From the NCBI RefSeq assembly GCF_900177685.1, contig NZ_FXAY01000001.1, forward strand, positions 186,001 through 250,000: 64,000 nt of DNA, given 5' to 3'. This DNA comes from Agreia pratensis. Lineage in GTDB: Bacteria > Actinomycetota > Actinomycetes > Actinomycetales > Microbacteriaceae. Positions within the stretch are counted from its first letter, which is position 1; every line of letters begins with the position of its first letter. Below are positions 28,168 through 36,569 of this stretch, piece after piece. The notes beneath the pieces were generated by a model. It saw only the letters and a list, made by a program, of their open reading frames with translations. It was not told the DNA's origin and searched no databases. Both the position numbers and the translations under genes were made by a program.

Positions 28168-28785
28168 TTATCCAGCAGTGACTGCTGCCGCCCCGGCCGC
28201 AAAAGCACGGAGCATTTCAATCTGCTGTGGGGTGCTCGGCGGGGCGTCCGCCATCTGCCACGTGGACACGAGCGCCACCATCCCACCGATGGCAAAAACC
28301 CGAGCATCGCCATTGAGCGCGATCTTGGATCCGGTTTGGTCTCGGCTCGACTCGGTCAACCACGCGGCGACCGCCGCTGCAATGACCTCGGCAACACGTT
28401 CGCCGCGGGGGATCGCGCGAAGCTTATCGAAGAACTCGCGGTCCTCCCGGCCGGCGGCGAGTAGCGGCTCGATTCCGCGTACTCGAACGGCTTCGATGAG
28501 GGCTTTATCGAGATTCGCAGCCACCTCATCGAGCGAAACCCAGTCACTGAGTAGACGGCTGATCCAAACGTCCGTCGCGAGGTCACCGACGTTGCCGTAA
28601 TGGCTGTGCAGCGCCTGCCTACTCAAACCTGCCTGGTCCGCCACCGCGCTCATCGAGATTGTTTCGCCCTTCGGCGACTCGGACACCAGCACTGTCAGTG
28701 CTCGAATGAGGGCCGCTCGAGTCCGGGTGACTCGTGGGTCGACGCGATGTTCTACGGCTACCACCGTCACCATTTCCTCTGACAT
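28168..28785 (-). CDS. TetR family transcriptional regulator
   Basis: The 205-residue protein has a helix-turn-helix (TRTRAALIRALTVLVSESPK, then VADQAGLSRQALHSHYGNVG). The first ATG after the intergenic region, MSEEMVTVVAVE, was chosen; a second ATG four codons later is possible. It is divergent from the membrane protein gene at 28856, with a palindrome (28825-28840) between them. By arrangement it should repress that gene and itself. The inducer is unknown. Confidence 0.87.
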   Translation of the reverse strand: MSEEMVTVVAVEHRVDPRVTRTRAALIRALTVLVSESPKGETISMSAVADQAGLSRQALHSHYGNVGDLATDVWISRLLSDWVSLDEVAANLDKALIEAVRVRGIEPLLAAGREDREFFDKLRAIPRGERVAEVIAAAVAAWLTESSRDQTGSKIALNGDARVFAIGGMVALVSTWQMADAPPSTPQQIEMLRAFAAGAAAVTAG

Positions 28786-28824
28786 GCGTCTATCTTGCCA
28801 GGACCGATCCGCGCGTTGTACATT

Positions 28825-28840
28825 TGTCATCTAATTGACA
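28825..28840. promoter_or_regulatory. operator-like inverted repeat
   Basis: TGTCA (28825-28829) and TGACA (28836-28840) flank TCTAAT in the 70-bp divergent gap between the TetR gene and the membrane protein gene. The size and place fit a TetR operator overlapping the promoter. Confidence 0.55.
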
Positions 28841-28855
28841 CTTGTGAAGGAAACC

Positions 28856-30025
28856 ATGACGCACACAAACGATTCGGCGCTGAAGCAGCAGAGCATTCCG
28901 CAGCACCCGGAGTTCGAAGCGGCAGTGGCCGGCGGCTCACTGACTTCTGAGGGACCTGGATCCGCGCATCGATATCGGAACCTCCTCCTTGGCGGTCTCG
29001 CGATCCTGCTACTGGCAATGGCGATGCTCATGAGCTATTCGAGTGCGTTCGGCAATCCAACTCCGAACAACGTCCACCTCGCTGTAACAGGCGATGCAGG
29101 CACAATCGTCGCTCTCGAACGGCAGGATTCCCTCGAGCTCACCGTGGTGGGCTCCGCGGCGGAGGCGCAAGCTGCCGTCCTCGATCGAGACGCGGACGGC
29201 GCGATCGTTCTGCCAAACCCCGGGACCGATGCCGTTGTCACCACATACGTCGCTAGCGGTGGGGGTCGCGGCCTTAGTCAGGCGGTCGCTGGTATCGGTG
29301 ACTCGATTGCCGAGAAACTAAATGCCACCAGCGAAACCACCGATCTTGCGCCGTTGGGGAAAAACGACCCGGTCGGATCCATCGAGTTCTATGCAATCCT
29401 CTTCGCGGGGCTCGGGGCGGCACTTGGCGCAACGATCTTTGGGCGCATCCTTGGAACGGTCGACACATCGGCGAAGTTTGTCGAGCGCAGCGTGGTTCTC
29501 GTCGCCTATTCGGGAATTCTTGCCGGATTGATCTCGCTCTGGATCGACTCCGCCCTAAACGCAGTCACCATAAATCCCCCTGCCGTGTTCGCGGTTCTCT
29601 GGCTGACCGCCGTCGCCATCGGCGGGGCAGTCACCGGCGTGGCCGCGCTCGGCGGAACCATCGCCGCATTGGTTATGACTCTGGCCCTGGTAATTCTTGG
29701 CAACACATCCTCTGGTGGCCCTCTCGGCATTCACCTCCTCAACGACTTCTTCCAGGCCCTCTACTTCGTCTTCCCACAGGGAGACGCTCTCGACCTCTTA
29801 CGATCCGTCCAATACTTCGACGGTGCCGCCGTGTCCGCCCCGATCATCCGACTGGGGATCTGGGCAGTTGCGGGCATTTTGCTTACCCTGACAGCGATGC
29901 TCATCAGAAGCCGACGAGACGCTGCGGCCCGACCGAGAAGCACCGCACGCCCAACCAGCGACTCTCACGCCGCCGCCGCATGGCCGACCCCCCAAGCGGA
30001 ACTCTCCGCAACCACCCACAACTAA
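28856..30025 (+). CDS. membrane protein with YhgE/Pip or ABC-2-like topology
   Basis: The 389-residue protein has one N-terminal membrane segment (NLLLGGLAILLLAMAMLM), an exterior region of about 120 residues rich in small residues, then five more segments from about residue 175 to 355. This layout resembles YhgE/Pip and ABC-2 permease-like proteins that act in export or phage sensitivity, but no specific motif proves it. The ATG at MTHTNDS has GAAGGA in front. It is divergent from its presumed TetR repressor and no ATPase gene is adjacent. Confidence 0.72.
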   Translation: MTHTNDSALKQQSIPQHPEFEAAVAGGSLTSEGPGSAHRYRNLLLGGLAILLLAMAMLMSYSSAFGNPTPNNVHLAVTGDAGTIVALERQDSLELTVVGSAAEAQAAVLDRDADGAIVLPNPGTDAVVTTYVASGGGRGLSQAVAGIGDSIAEKLNATSETTDLAPLGKNDPVGSIEFYAILFAGLGAALGATIFGRILGTVDTSAKFVERSVVLVAYSGILAGLISLWIDSALNAVTINPPAVFAVLWLTAVAIGGAVTGVAALGGTIAALVMTLALVILGNTSSGGPLGIHLLNDFFQALYFVFPQGDALDLLRSVQYFDGAAVSAPIIRLGIWAVAGILLTLTAMLIRSRRDAAARPRSTARPTSDSHAAAAWPTPQAELSATTHN

Positions 30026-30090
30026 GCACCCAATGGAGAAAGCACAAATTTGATCATTCAGGGACCAGGGTCGAGGGTCAGAGGTTACCT

Positions 30091-30545
30091 CGAGGCGTAC
30101 TTTGGCCGGGCGTCTTGCGGGCATGTGCGTAGTGTGGCGTGGCTTGGTGAACCACTGATCGGTTATCGCGAAACGGGCTGTGGCGGGGAGGCGCTGGCGC
30201 CATCCGGAACCCCCGCAGACTGACGACGGGCCCTGACGAGACCAGCCACGATCGCGATCACAACCAGAGCGACGTCCAGCGCCCCGTACACGACCGCGGT
30301 GGGTTCGAGACCGAAGCGCTCAACGGCGAGGCCCGCCACCAGCGCCGGGACACTGAAAGCGATATAGCTGACGACGTACATCGTCGAGAAGACTTGTCCA
30401 CGCTCGGCATCCGGAGCTGCCTCACCCAGCGCGCCGACGGCGAGGCGGAAGGTCGCACCAGGCGCGGGGGAGAAATGCCGAGATAGCTGTGCCGACCGTA
30501 CCGGCGATGAAGAAGACCCCGAGCACGAGGCCGATGGTGAAGTGG
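30091..30545 (-). repeat. inverted repeat copy, matches 34237-34810 with internal deletions
   Basis: This 455-base block is the reverse complement of 34237-34810, apart from a 118-base deletion (missing 34326-34443), one missing C in the CCCCCC run, and a few substitutions. The match covers the 3' end of the MFS gene and about 70 bases past its stop. The junctions are abrupt at both ends. Confidence 0.85.
30163..30545 (-). pseudogene. 3' remnant of MFS transporter gene (copy of 33503-34738)
   Basis: The last 72 codons, starting MYVVSYIAFSVPALVAGLAV, are almost identical to the C-terminus of the intact MFS protein (two changes: Ile to Val, Ala to Ser). Upstream codons are also retained, but the deletion of 118 plus 1 bases causes a frameshift and removes about 40 residues. 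The first two thirds of the gene are absent. The sequence is not expected to give a working transporter. Its high identity points to a recent duplication. Confidence 0.85.
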
Positions 30546-30584
30546 ATGCGAGCGCATCGACCCTCTGCCGGGCGACGCTCTCTA

Positions 30585-30613
30585 GTCAGGAGCGCGGGCC
30601 ACAGGCGAGTTGG
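30585..30613 (+). repeat. direct repeat copy 2 (partner 22940-22968)
   Basis: The 29-base block begins GTCAGGAGCGCGGGCC, matches 22940-22968 with one mismatch, and ends four bases before the stop side of the hypothetical gene at 30618. It could mark the right junction of a 7.6-kb insertion. Confidence 0.75.
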
Positions 30614-30617
30614 CTGG

Positions 30618-31361
30618 TTAGAGGGAGCCTTCATCGCGAAGGGAGACGGTGCCAACCGGTGATAAACGTCTTACGAACTCGATGCGGACGTGTTGCAGCT
30701 CGTCGCGAGGGACCACTGCAGTGAGCACGGTGTCGGGGGCGAGCTCTACCCCGATTGCGTAGACGAACGGGTCGGTATCGATCTCGATCGCTGGCATCTG
30801 AACGCCATCGACGATCGCAGTGGCCCGCGGATTGATGGCGCGTTCAGCGAGTCGAGCCGCGAAACGATCGGTATGAATGTCTCCGAGGCCCAGCTCTGTG
30901 CGGAATCGATTCATCAGGATGTAGTTGGCATGCTCGACGAGAAGATATGACGGTGTTGAGAAGTCAGTAGGTTCGCGATGCCACGAGGTTCGCACCGCTT
31001 CCCACAGCATCGGGTAACGCATGCGAGCTACCTGCTCGATGAGCCACGCTGGTCGAGGGTGCGGTGCCGGTTCGTCGAGGGCCCGGCGTGTCGATTCGTC
31101 GAGTTCGGCGAGGTTCACGGGGTCGGAATGATCGAGCGGATTGCGCCAGAGCGTGTAGTTGATACTCACCGACATCTGCGACATACCGCTGTCGCCACTG
31201 GAGATCGCGGTGCTCTCCATGTGGATGTCGTCGAGAGACGGTTGCGGCACGAGTCCCAGCACCGGAACCGGCATGAGCTTGACTTTCTCGGCTTGCGCAA
31301 GACGAGGGTCGGGTGCATCCTCCGGGAGGAATCCGGTAAAGCGCATCGGTGCGGATCCCAT
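30618..31361 (-). CDS. conserved hypothetical protein
   Basis: The 247-residue soluble protein is not assignable to a family by eye. It has a proline-rich front (FTGFLPEDAPDPRLAQAEKV), a beta-rich segment QMSVSINYTLWRNP, then DEPAPHPRPAWLIEQVARMR, and an acidic/arginine C-terminal half. A GTG three codons upstream is in frame, but AAGGAG sits exactly eight bases before the chosen ATG and overlaps that GTG. No neighbour explains its role; GNAT and membrane genes follow upstream on the same strand. Confidence 0.65.
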   Translation of the reverse strand: MGSAPMRFTGFLPEDAPDPRLAQAEKVKLMPVPVLGLVPQPSLDDIHMESTAISSGDSGMSQMSVSINYTLWRNPLDHSDPVNLAELDESTRRALDEPAPHPRPAWLIEQVARMRYPMLWEAVRTSWHREPTDFSTPSYLLVEHANYILMNRFRTELGLGDIHTDRFAARLAERAINPRATAIVDGVQMPAIEIDTDPFVYAIGVELAPDTVLTAVVPRDELQHVRIEFVRRLSPVGTVSLRDEGSL

Positions 31362-31412
31362 GTTCGTCACTCCTTCAGCTCTGGACTACAGGCCAACTCT
31401 CTTGACGCTAAA

Positions 31413-31988
31413 TCAGGACTGACGATTAAGCGACCGGGTAGGCCATCCGCTTTGAGGGTTGCGGTCGTCACCTCGACCTAGCGTCCCTGTCCACGAGCTC
31501 ACGGCGGAACCGTCTCGCCCCTTAATGATTCCTAGCGCTTCACCCCTAAACCGAAAGCCGACTCTCTGAGCGACTCTCAGCGAGCCAACATTGCCCTTTA
31601 CGCATTCCCACAGGACTTCAGAACGCTCCGTCTGCTCAAAGACCGCGTCAATTGCCGCACTGAGCGCTTCGGTCATGATGCCGCGTCCCCATTGTGGGCG
31701 TCCGAGCCAATAGCCCACCATGCCGCTGTTCAGACGAACTCCCACGACTCCGAGTAGAGATTGACCGGCACCTTCTCGGATTGCCCAGGTCCATTCGCTG
31801 CCGCTCGACCAGCCACTAGGAACGAAATCACGGACGAAGTAATCGGCATGCTCTCGTTTGTACGGCCATGGAGTCGACATGAACTTCTCGAACGCCGTAT
31901 CAGTGCAATATTCCGCGATCCGGTCAACGTCAGTCGCCCTAGGTTGATCGAGGACGAAGCGTGTGGTCGATAGCGGAAACGGCTCCAT
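31413..31988 (-). CDS. GNAT family N-acetyltransferase (RimJ/RimL-like)
   Basis: The 191-residue protein has the GNAT acetyl-CoA region: LLGVVGVRLNSGMVGYWLGR, PQWGRGIMTEALSAAIDAVF, and ECVKGNVGSLRVAQRVGFRF near residues 85-155. This is the RimJ/L-like pattern that acetylates protein N-termini, amino acids or small molecules. A TTG three codons earlier is possible, but ATG was preferred. No strong ribosome site is visible. It lies on the same strand as the hypothetical gene at 30618, 51 bp apart. Confidence 0.82.
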   Translation of the reverse strand: MEPFPLSTTRFVLDQPRATDVDRIAEYCTDTAFEKFMSTPWPYKREHADYFVRDFVPSGWSSGSEWTWAIREGAGQSLLGVVGVRLNSGMVGYWLGRPQWGRGIMTEALSAAIDAVFEQTERSEVLWECVKGNVGSLRVAQRVGFRFRGEALGIIKGRDGSAVSSWTGTLGRGDDRNPQSGWPTRSLNRQS

Positions 31989-31999
31989 GGTCGGCAATG

Positions 32000-32428
32000 C
32001 TAACGATGCCCTGAATCCGAACGACCATGGTCAAGGAATGGCGATCCCTCAGAGGGCACGCCTCCGCTCGTTGACGGGCGAGTGATCCTCGCGACTTCGC
32101 ACACTCCCCAAGTAATGAGTGTCGCGACGAGTGCAGCAACGCCGCCCGCCATCAGAGCCAATCCTCCAAAAACCTTCACGCCGACATCGTCGCCAAACAG
32201 AGGCTGTTGCGGCTTGTCTGGGCTCACCGGCCAAAGGAAATGAACAAGGACCCCCGCAAGGATGATGGCAACCGACGCACTACCGGCACAGATTGCAAAA
32301 TACCAGCTGACGAAACGAGCGCGGCGAGATATCCATAACACGCCCCAGACCACGATGACCGCGAAAGCGGGGACCACCACGGTCGCGAGGAGGACAATGA
32401 TCGGCCCGACGCCGGAGTAGTTCACCAC
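32000..32428 (-). CDS. small four-helix membrane protein of unknown function
   Basis: The 142-residue protein has four hydrophobic segments (residues about 8-32, 40-62, 85-110 with a break) and a hydrophilic tail. It starts with tandem GTG codons (MVNYSGVGPII). The segments ATVVVPAFAVIVVWGVLWIS and GGLALMAGGVAALVATLITW are clear membrane spans. No family was recognised. It overlaps nothing and its stop lies 12 bp before the GNAT start. Confidence 0.62.
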   Translation of the reverse strand: MVNYSGVGPIIVLLATVVVPAFAVIVVWGVLWISRRARFVSWYFAICAGSASVAIILAGVLVHFLWPVSPDKPQQPLFGDDVGVKVFGGLALMAGGVAALVATLITWGVCEVARITRPSTSGGVPSEGSPFLDHGRSDSGHR

Positions 32429-32849
32429 GGTGTCATTGTTGCAAGCTCGCCTGGATCCGATTTGGAGATAGTCGCGATAGCGGATCCCTCACCGGGCACT
32501 AGGACGGATTCTGGACCTGACGCGGATGCTCGCCACGGCCTGTGGACTTGATCGACAGATGGCGGTGTTCTGTGATCGCTCGCTGGCGTTAATTGCCTAC
32601 GACGAGAATGCTGGGTGCGGCTTCGAGGGCGTCGTCGTTCCTGGTATAGCCACACGGGCGCGCTCTCGCGGCCGATGACGACTTGCTGGCGACGGTAGAG
32701 AGTGGCTCGGCTCCATCCGACGAGCCCCACTGCGTCTTGGACCGCGGGCTTCTTCGCTTGAGCTTCGGTTAAAACCTGGTGCCTATTGGCGTGATGATCG
32801 CTCTCGTGGCCTTCGGAAGAATGACCCTTCGTCGGGGGTCGACTCGGAC
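32429..32849 (-). pseudogene. region with degenerate helix-turn-helix gene remnant
   Basis: No intact gene is evident in these 421 bases. On the minus strand one frame reads AVGLVGWSRATLYRRQQ, resembling an excisionase/MerR-like helix-turn-helix, and an adjacent frame continues CGYTRNDDALEAAPSILV before a stop. This suggests a frameshifted DNA-binding protein gene. The rest looks non-coding. Confidence 0.3.
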
Positions 32850-33413
32850 TCAGCGCACCATCAAGAGCACGTCGCGAACGAGTAGCCGTGCATAATCCTC
32901 GTCGACAGGAAGGGCGAAGACGACATGGTGATAGAGCGGCGCGACGATGTGGTCAAGGATCTGCCCGACGGTCGGCGCTTCTTGTCCACGCCCTGATGCC
33001 CGACGCACCATCTCCGCCGCCTGTTCGCGCCGCCGCTCCATCACAGAGCAACTCGAGACGATCTCATCGCGCGCTGCCACCATCGCTCGCAGATACCGTG
33101 TGCGGTGTGGCCGCGTGATGTCCTCGGTGATGATGAGTGCCCACTCCGTGAGATCCGTCTCGAGGGCGCCTGTGTCGGGAATCGGGTCACCCTCTCGCGT
33201 CAGCGCCGCTACGGCGACCTCTTCGAGCAGAGCGTCGACGTCGTCCCATCGGCGATACAGCGTGGTCGGGTTGACTCCTGCGCGCTCGGCGATGAGCGAA
33301 AAGGTGATCCTTTCTGTTCCTTCACCGACGAGCTCGCCGACGGCGGTGTAGATCGCGTTCAGAACTCTTGCACTCCGGCCACCGGGCCGAGTCGACGCTG
33401 CAACAGATGACAT
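32850..33413 (-). CDS. TetR family transcriptional regulator
   Basis: The 187-residue protein has the helix-turn-helix VLNAIYTAVGELVGEGTERI, then IAERAGVNPTTLYRRWDDVD, and a TetR_C-type end (VGQILDHIVAPLYHHVVF). It is divergent from the MFS gene at 33503. The 89-bp gap contains three TTTGCTTT-type half-sites, so it very probably represses that exporter. Neither protein gives a clue to the inducing compound. Confidence 0.9.
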   Translation of the reverse strand: MSSVAASTRPGGRSARVLNAIYTAVGELVGEGTERITFSLIAERAGVNPTTLYRRWDDVDALLEEVAVAALTREGDPIPDTGALETDLTEWALIITEDITRPHRTRYLRAMVAARDEIVSSCSVMERRREQAAEMVRRASGRGQEAPTVGQILDHIVAPLYHHVVFALPVDEDYARLLVRDVLLMVR

Positions 33414-33433
33414 GATCAGATTATCGCAATAAA

Positions 33434-33488
33434 ATTTGCTTTAACCAACACAGGCGCTTATGTTTACTAAAGCAAATATAATTGCTTT
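33434..33488. promoter_or_regulatory. TetR operator cluster in divergent TetR-MFS promoter
   Basis: AAAGCAA (33469-33475) and TTGCTTT (33482-33488) form a 20-bp palindrome around ATATAA. A third site ATTTGCTTT (33434-33442) is the reverse complement of AAAGCAAAT at 33469-33477. The AT-rich gap would hold both promoters, and repressor at these sites would block them. Confidence 0.7.
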
Positions 33489-33502
33489 ACGACGGAGGTA
33501 TC

Positions 33503-34738
33503 GTGCTCTCTCGCCCCATCTCATTTGCGCTCGCTGGCCTCGCCGGTGCGGCGACGATGACCGCCGCGTCGGCTCCGTCTCCGCTCTACCCCATCTACCA
33601 ACGGCTCTGGGGCTTCTCATCGTTCATATTGACGGTCATCTTCGCGGCCTACGTCGTCGCGTTGCTCCTCGCTCTACTCACGGTCGGTTCGCTGAGCGAC
33701 CGGATCGGGCGCCGCCCCGTGGCGTCGGCCTCTCTTGTTCTGCTGACCCTCGGCATGGTTCTCTTCGCAACGGCCGACAGTACGGGCGCTCTGGTAGCGG
33801 CGCGACTCGTGCAGGGGTTCGCGGTCGGTGCCGCCACCGGTACCTTCACGGCGATGATCATCGACAAAGCGCCGAGCGCCCGCTCCGGTTCGCTTGTCAG
33901 CAGCGCGGTCCCGTCATTGGGAATCGCGTTCGGAGCCGTGCTCGCCGGCGCGCTGGTCGAATTCGCGCCCTTCCCTCGACAGCTGGTGTTCTGGATCCTG
34001 GCTGTCAGCTATCTGGTCATCGCCGCTCTCGTCTGGCTGGTTCCAGAACGCGTCCGGCCAGCCAGCCCCACAGCCCGCTCGATCTGGCGGTCGCTCCTGC
34101 CGAGCATCGGGCTTCCTCCCGCCACAAGAAGCATCTTCCTCGCCCTTGTCCCATCGATCGCCGCGACCTGGGCCCTAGGCGGCCTTTACCTGTCACTCGG
34201 GTCGTCGATCCTCGGCACCGTACTCGGCGTTCAGAGCCACTTCACCATCGGCCTCGTGCTCGGGGTCTTCTTCATCGCCGGTACGGTCGGCACAGCTATC
34301 TCGGCATTTCTCCCCCCGCGCCTGGGCACGCAGTTCGGCTACGGAACACTGGTTCTCGGGGTGCTGATCACGATCGCGGCACTCGTCATGGCCGGTACGC
34401 CGCTGTATGTCGTCGGTTCGGCGATCGCGGGTCTCGGTTTCGGTGCGACCTTCCGCCTCGCCGTCGGCGCGCTGGGTGAGGCAGCTCCGGATGCCGAGCG
34501 TGGACAAGTCTTCTCGACGATGTACATCGTCAGCTATATCGCTTTCAGTGTCCCGGCGCTGGTGGCGGGCCTCGCCGTCGAGCGCTTCGGTCTCGAACCC
34601 ACCGCGGTCGTGTACGGGGCGCTGGACGTCGCTCTGGTTGTGATCGCGATCGTGGCTGGTCTCGTCAGAGCCCGTCGTCAGGCAGCGGGGGTTCCGGATG
34701 GCGCCAGCGCCTCCCCGCCACAGCCCGTTTCGCGCTAA
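33503..34738 (+). CDS. MFS transporter (12-TMS exporter)
   Basis: The 411-residue transporter has about 12 membrane segments, loop 2-3 motif A as VGSLSDRIGRRPVASAS, and TGTFTAMIIDKAPSARSGSL near helix 5. The start is GTG with GGAGG five bases upstream, so the longer in-frame start at 33482, which runs through the operator, is unlikely. It is controlled by the divergent TetR at 32850. The 3' third of the gene is duplicated in inverted orientation at 30091-30545. Confidence 0.9.
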   Translation: MLSRPISFALAGLAGAATMTAASAPSPLYPIYQRLWGFSSFILTVIFAAYVVALLLALLTVGSLSDRIGRRPVASASLVLLTLGMVLFATADSTGALVAARLVQGFAVGAATGTFTAMIIDKAPSARSGSLVSSAVPSLGIAFGAVLAGALVEFAPFPRQLVFWILAVSYLVIAALVWLVPERVRPASPTARSIWRSLLPSIGLPPATRSIFLALVPSIAATWALGGLYLSLGSSILGTVLGVQSHFTIGLVLGVFFIAGTVGTAISAFLPPRLGTQFGYGTLVLGVLITIAALVMAGTPLYVVGSAIAGLGFGATFRLAVGALGEAAPDAERGQVFSTMYIVSYIAFSVPALVAGLAVERFGLEPTAVVYGALDVALVVIAIVAGLVRARRQAAGVPDGASASPPQPVSR

Positions 34739-34810
34739 CCGATCAGTGGTTCACCAAGCCACGCCACACGACGCACATGCACGCAAGATGCTCGGCCAAA
34801 GTACGCCTCG
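34237..34810 (+). repeat. inverted repeat copy within and beyond MFS gene (partner 30091-30545)
   Basis: The block runs from the codons for HFTIGLVLGVFF to about 70 bases beyond the MFS stop. It is the intact source copy of the 30091-30545 remnant. Recombination between the two would invert the 3.7-kb interior. Confidence 0.85.
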
Positions 34811-35088
34811 ACCTTCGCCACATCGCAGCGCCTGCACAGTTATTGGGATGCCCGCCAGGTGCCTCTCTGCGACACGACCTAGAGTCTCGTATCCCATGGC
34901 TTTCGAGACACTCGGGTTGTGAGACACCGAATGGGGCTCGAGCAAAGGCGTTTGAGGATGCCCACAGTATTTCGGTCGCTTCAACGAAACGGGTACGCCT
35001 TGCTCGGTCTGTTTAGAAGAGCAAAGACGTACGGCCAGAGATCGCATAATCGCATCCATTGCAGCACAGGGCGAGGAAGGTCAAGATG
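34811..35088. other. non-coding stretch with short inverted motif
   Basis: No gene is supported here. GTCTCG (34884-34889) and CGAGAC (34904-34909) form a small inverted pair. The motif TTTCGAGACA (34901-34910) recurs near 35577 and 35592 and in reverse at 36813-36822. It may be a remnant of a mobile or recombination sequence. Confidence 0.35.
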
Positions 35089-35457
35089 TCACGCTCGATT
35101 CCATGGAGGCGACGGAATCTCGCTAGCCGGCTCGGGCCAGCCGATCGCCAGAACACACAACCCCACGACCACGGTGACGCTGAGGGCGGCCAATCCCACC
35201 GCTGTCGCGCGAGCCGACCCGGACTGCCGCAGAGCCCCGCGACGAAAGACGCCCACAGAAAGTCCCAAAAGAACGAGCCAGGTCAGTAGCGCGGCGACCC
35301 CGAATGCGACACCGATCTGGCCTTCGCCCTCTTCCCAGTACCGCCGCTCGACGAAGCCCCCGGACCAACCGAGTCCAGCAAGCGAAAAAGAGGCTGCCGC
35401 CAATACCCCACTAAGGGTCGCCACCACCCACAACACCATCCCGCCGACCACGCGCAT
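35089..35457 (-). CDS. small membrane protein of unknown function
   Basis: The 122-residue protein has three hydrophobic segments: MVLWVVATLSGVLAAASFSL, GVAFGVAALLTWLVLLGLSV and TAVGLAALSVTVVVGLCVLA. A charged loop (RRYWEEGEGQ) lies between the first two. The reading frame uses codons typical of the window, and the ATG is the first possible start. No family was recognised and no operon partner is adjacent. Confidence 0.55.
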   Translation of the reverse strand: MRVVGGMVLWVVATLSGVLAAASFSLAGLGWSGGFVERRYWEEGEGQIGVAFGVAALLTWLVLLGLSVGVFRRGALRQSGSARATAVGLAALSVTVVVGLCVLAIGWPEPASEIPSPPWNRA

Positions 35458-35687
35458 TCATGCAGACTATTGCGTCGACTCGGCCCACCGCCTTACCGAC
35501 TGCCGTACCAGACACCAACTGGTGTTCCACACGCACCCAGATCAGATCAGATCAGATGCTCCTCATCCCATGCGTTTCGAGACCATCAGGTTTCGAGACA
35601 GCCGGGAGTTTCAATTTGAGCCGCGCCAAACCAATTCCGCGCGCAAAGCGAACGTTCAAGCTCTCCGACGGCGCGAATCACTCGTAC

Positions 35688-36569
35688 TTACTTGAACGCT
35701 TGCGAGGGCGGCAGCCCGAGAATTTCTCGCGCTCCATTTATTGCGCCGATCGCGTTGCCGAGGACATTCGGTTCGAAGTCCAATTGGTCGAGGGTCAACG
35801 TCGCTCCGTCAATATTTTTGGTGGCCGCCCAAGCGACCGGAAAGCCCGGCTCGTTGCCGACGCCTTCCACGATTGCCCTAGCGATTCGATCTACAACGCT
35901 GGCGAGTAATAGTTCGTTCTCAACCAGCAGTATTGCAAGAACCCTTGATGAAGCTGCATATGCGCCGCGGAAGACCGCCATGACGTCGACAATCTCTGCG
36001 GGTCCCCACAGGGCCGCGGCGGCATCCCACCTCTTCTCGCCGCGATGTTCAGCAAACAACTGAGAGAGGTTGATGGTCCAACAACTCCCGCTTTCGGACG
36101 TTGAGAACACAAAGTGACTAGTTGCACCCGCGCCGTGTTGAGAACTGTTGCGAAGCTCCCAAACAGTCCTGTAATCGGCATTGTCCTCGTAGAACTTAGC
36201 GAATATCCCCTTTGCTCTCAGCGCGTGATCGAGGACATGCTGTCCGGCGAGAGCTTCAACACGAGATCGAAAGGAAGTAATCTCCCCCAGATAGGCGTCC
36301 ACAACGGAAGCGATTCGATAGCTGAAGCGCTCGTCGCGAAGTGAATGCGGGTTCGCGTGCATCTCCACTTCGATCTGGACAACAGCGTTGAGCTTGTCAA
36401 CGAGTGCACCGATAAGGCGATGGCCGCTCAGGCTCCTCAGAAGTGCCATGTCCGCAGAAAGTCCGCCGAACTCTTCTTGGGTCAGATCCCTGACGGCGGC
36501 GAGTTTGATCTCGGGTTGACCTAGCGCGACTTTCCGAATGGCCCCGAGCGACCACGTGGTGTTCGTCAT
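35688..36569 (-). CDS. hypothetical protein with possible HEPN-like Rx4H motif
   Basis: The 293-residue soluble, mostly helical protein has no recognised family. One feature stands out: YRTVWELRNSSQHGAG near residues 142-157 holds R-N-x3-H, the form of the HEPN ribonuclease motif (Rx4-6H with a polar residue after R), within a helix-rich region. The gene is AT-richer than core genes nearby. It stands alone in the accessory region beside repeats and a recG fragment, the kind of setting where defence or toxin genes occur. The assignment is tentative. Confidence 0.6.
   Translation of the reverse strand: MTNTTWSLGAIRKVALGQPEIKLAAVRDLTQEEFGGLSADMALLRSLSGHRLIGALVDKLNAVVQIEVEMHANPHSLRDERFSYRIASVVDAYLGEITSFRSRVEALAGQHVLDHALRAKGIFAKFYEDNADYRTVWELRNSSQHGAGATSHFVFSTSESGSCWTINLSQLFAEHRGEKRWDAAAALWGPAEIVDVMAVFRGAYAASSRVLAILLVENELLLASVVDRIARAIVEGVGNEPGFPVAWAATKNIDGATLTLDQLDFEPNVLGNAIGAINGAREILGLPPSQAFK

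Noticed and set aside
33460-34479. Second long plus-strand frame inside the MFS gene
   Set aside because: It is the alternative frame of the MFS transporter. The membrane protein frame has GTG, ribosome site and MFS motif A.
35541-35558. Tandem GATCA repeat considered as a CRISPR or iteron array
   Set aside because: Only about 3.5 units of five bases, no spacers and no cas or replication genes. It is a simple short tandem repeat.
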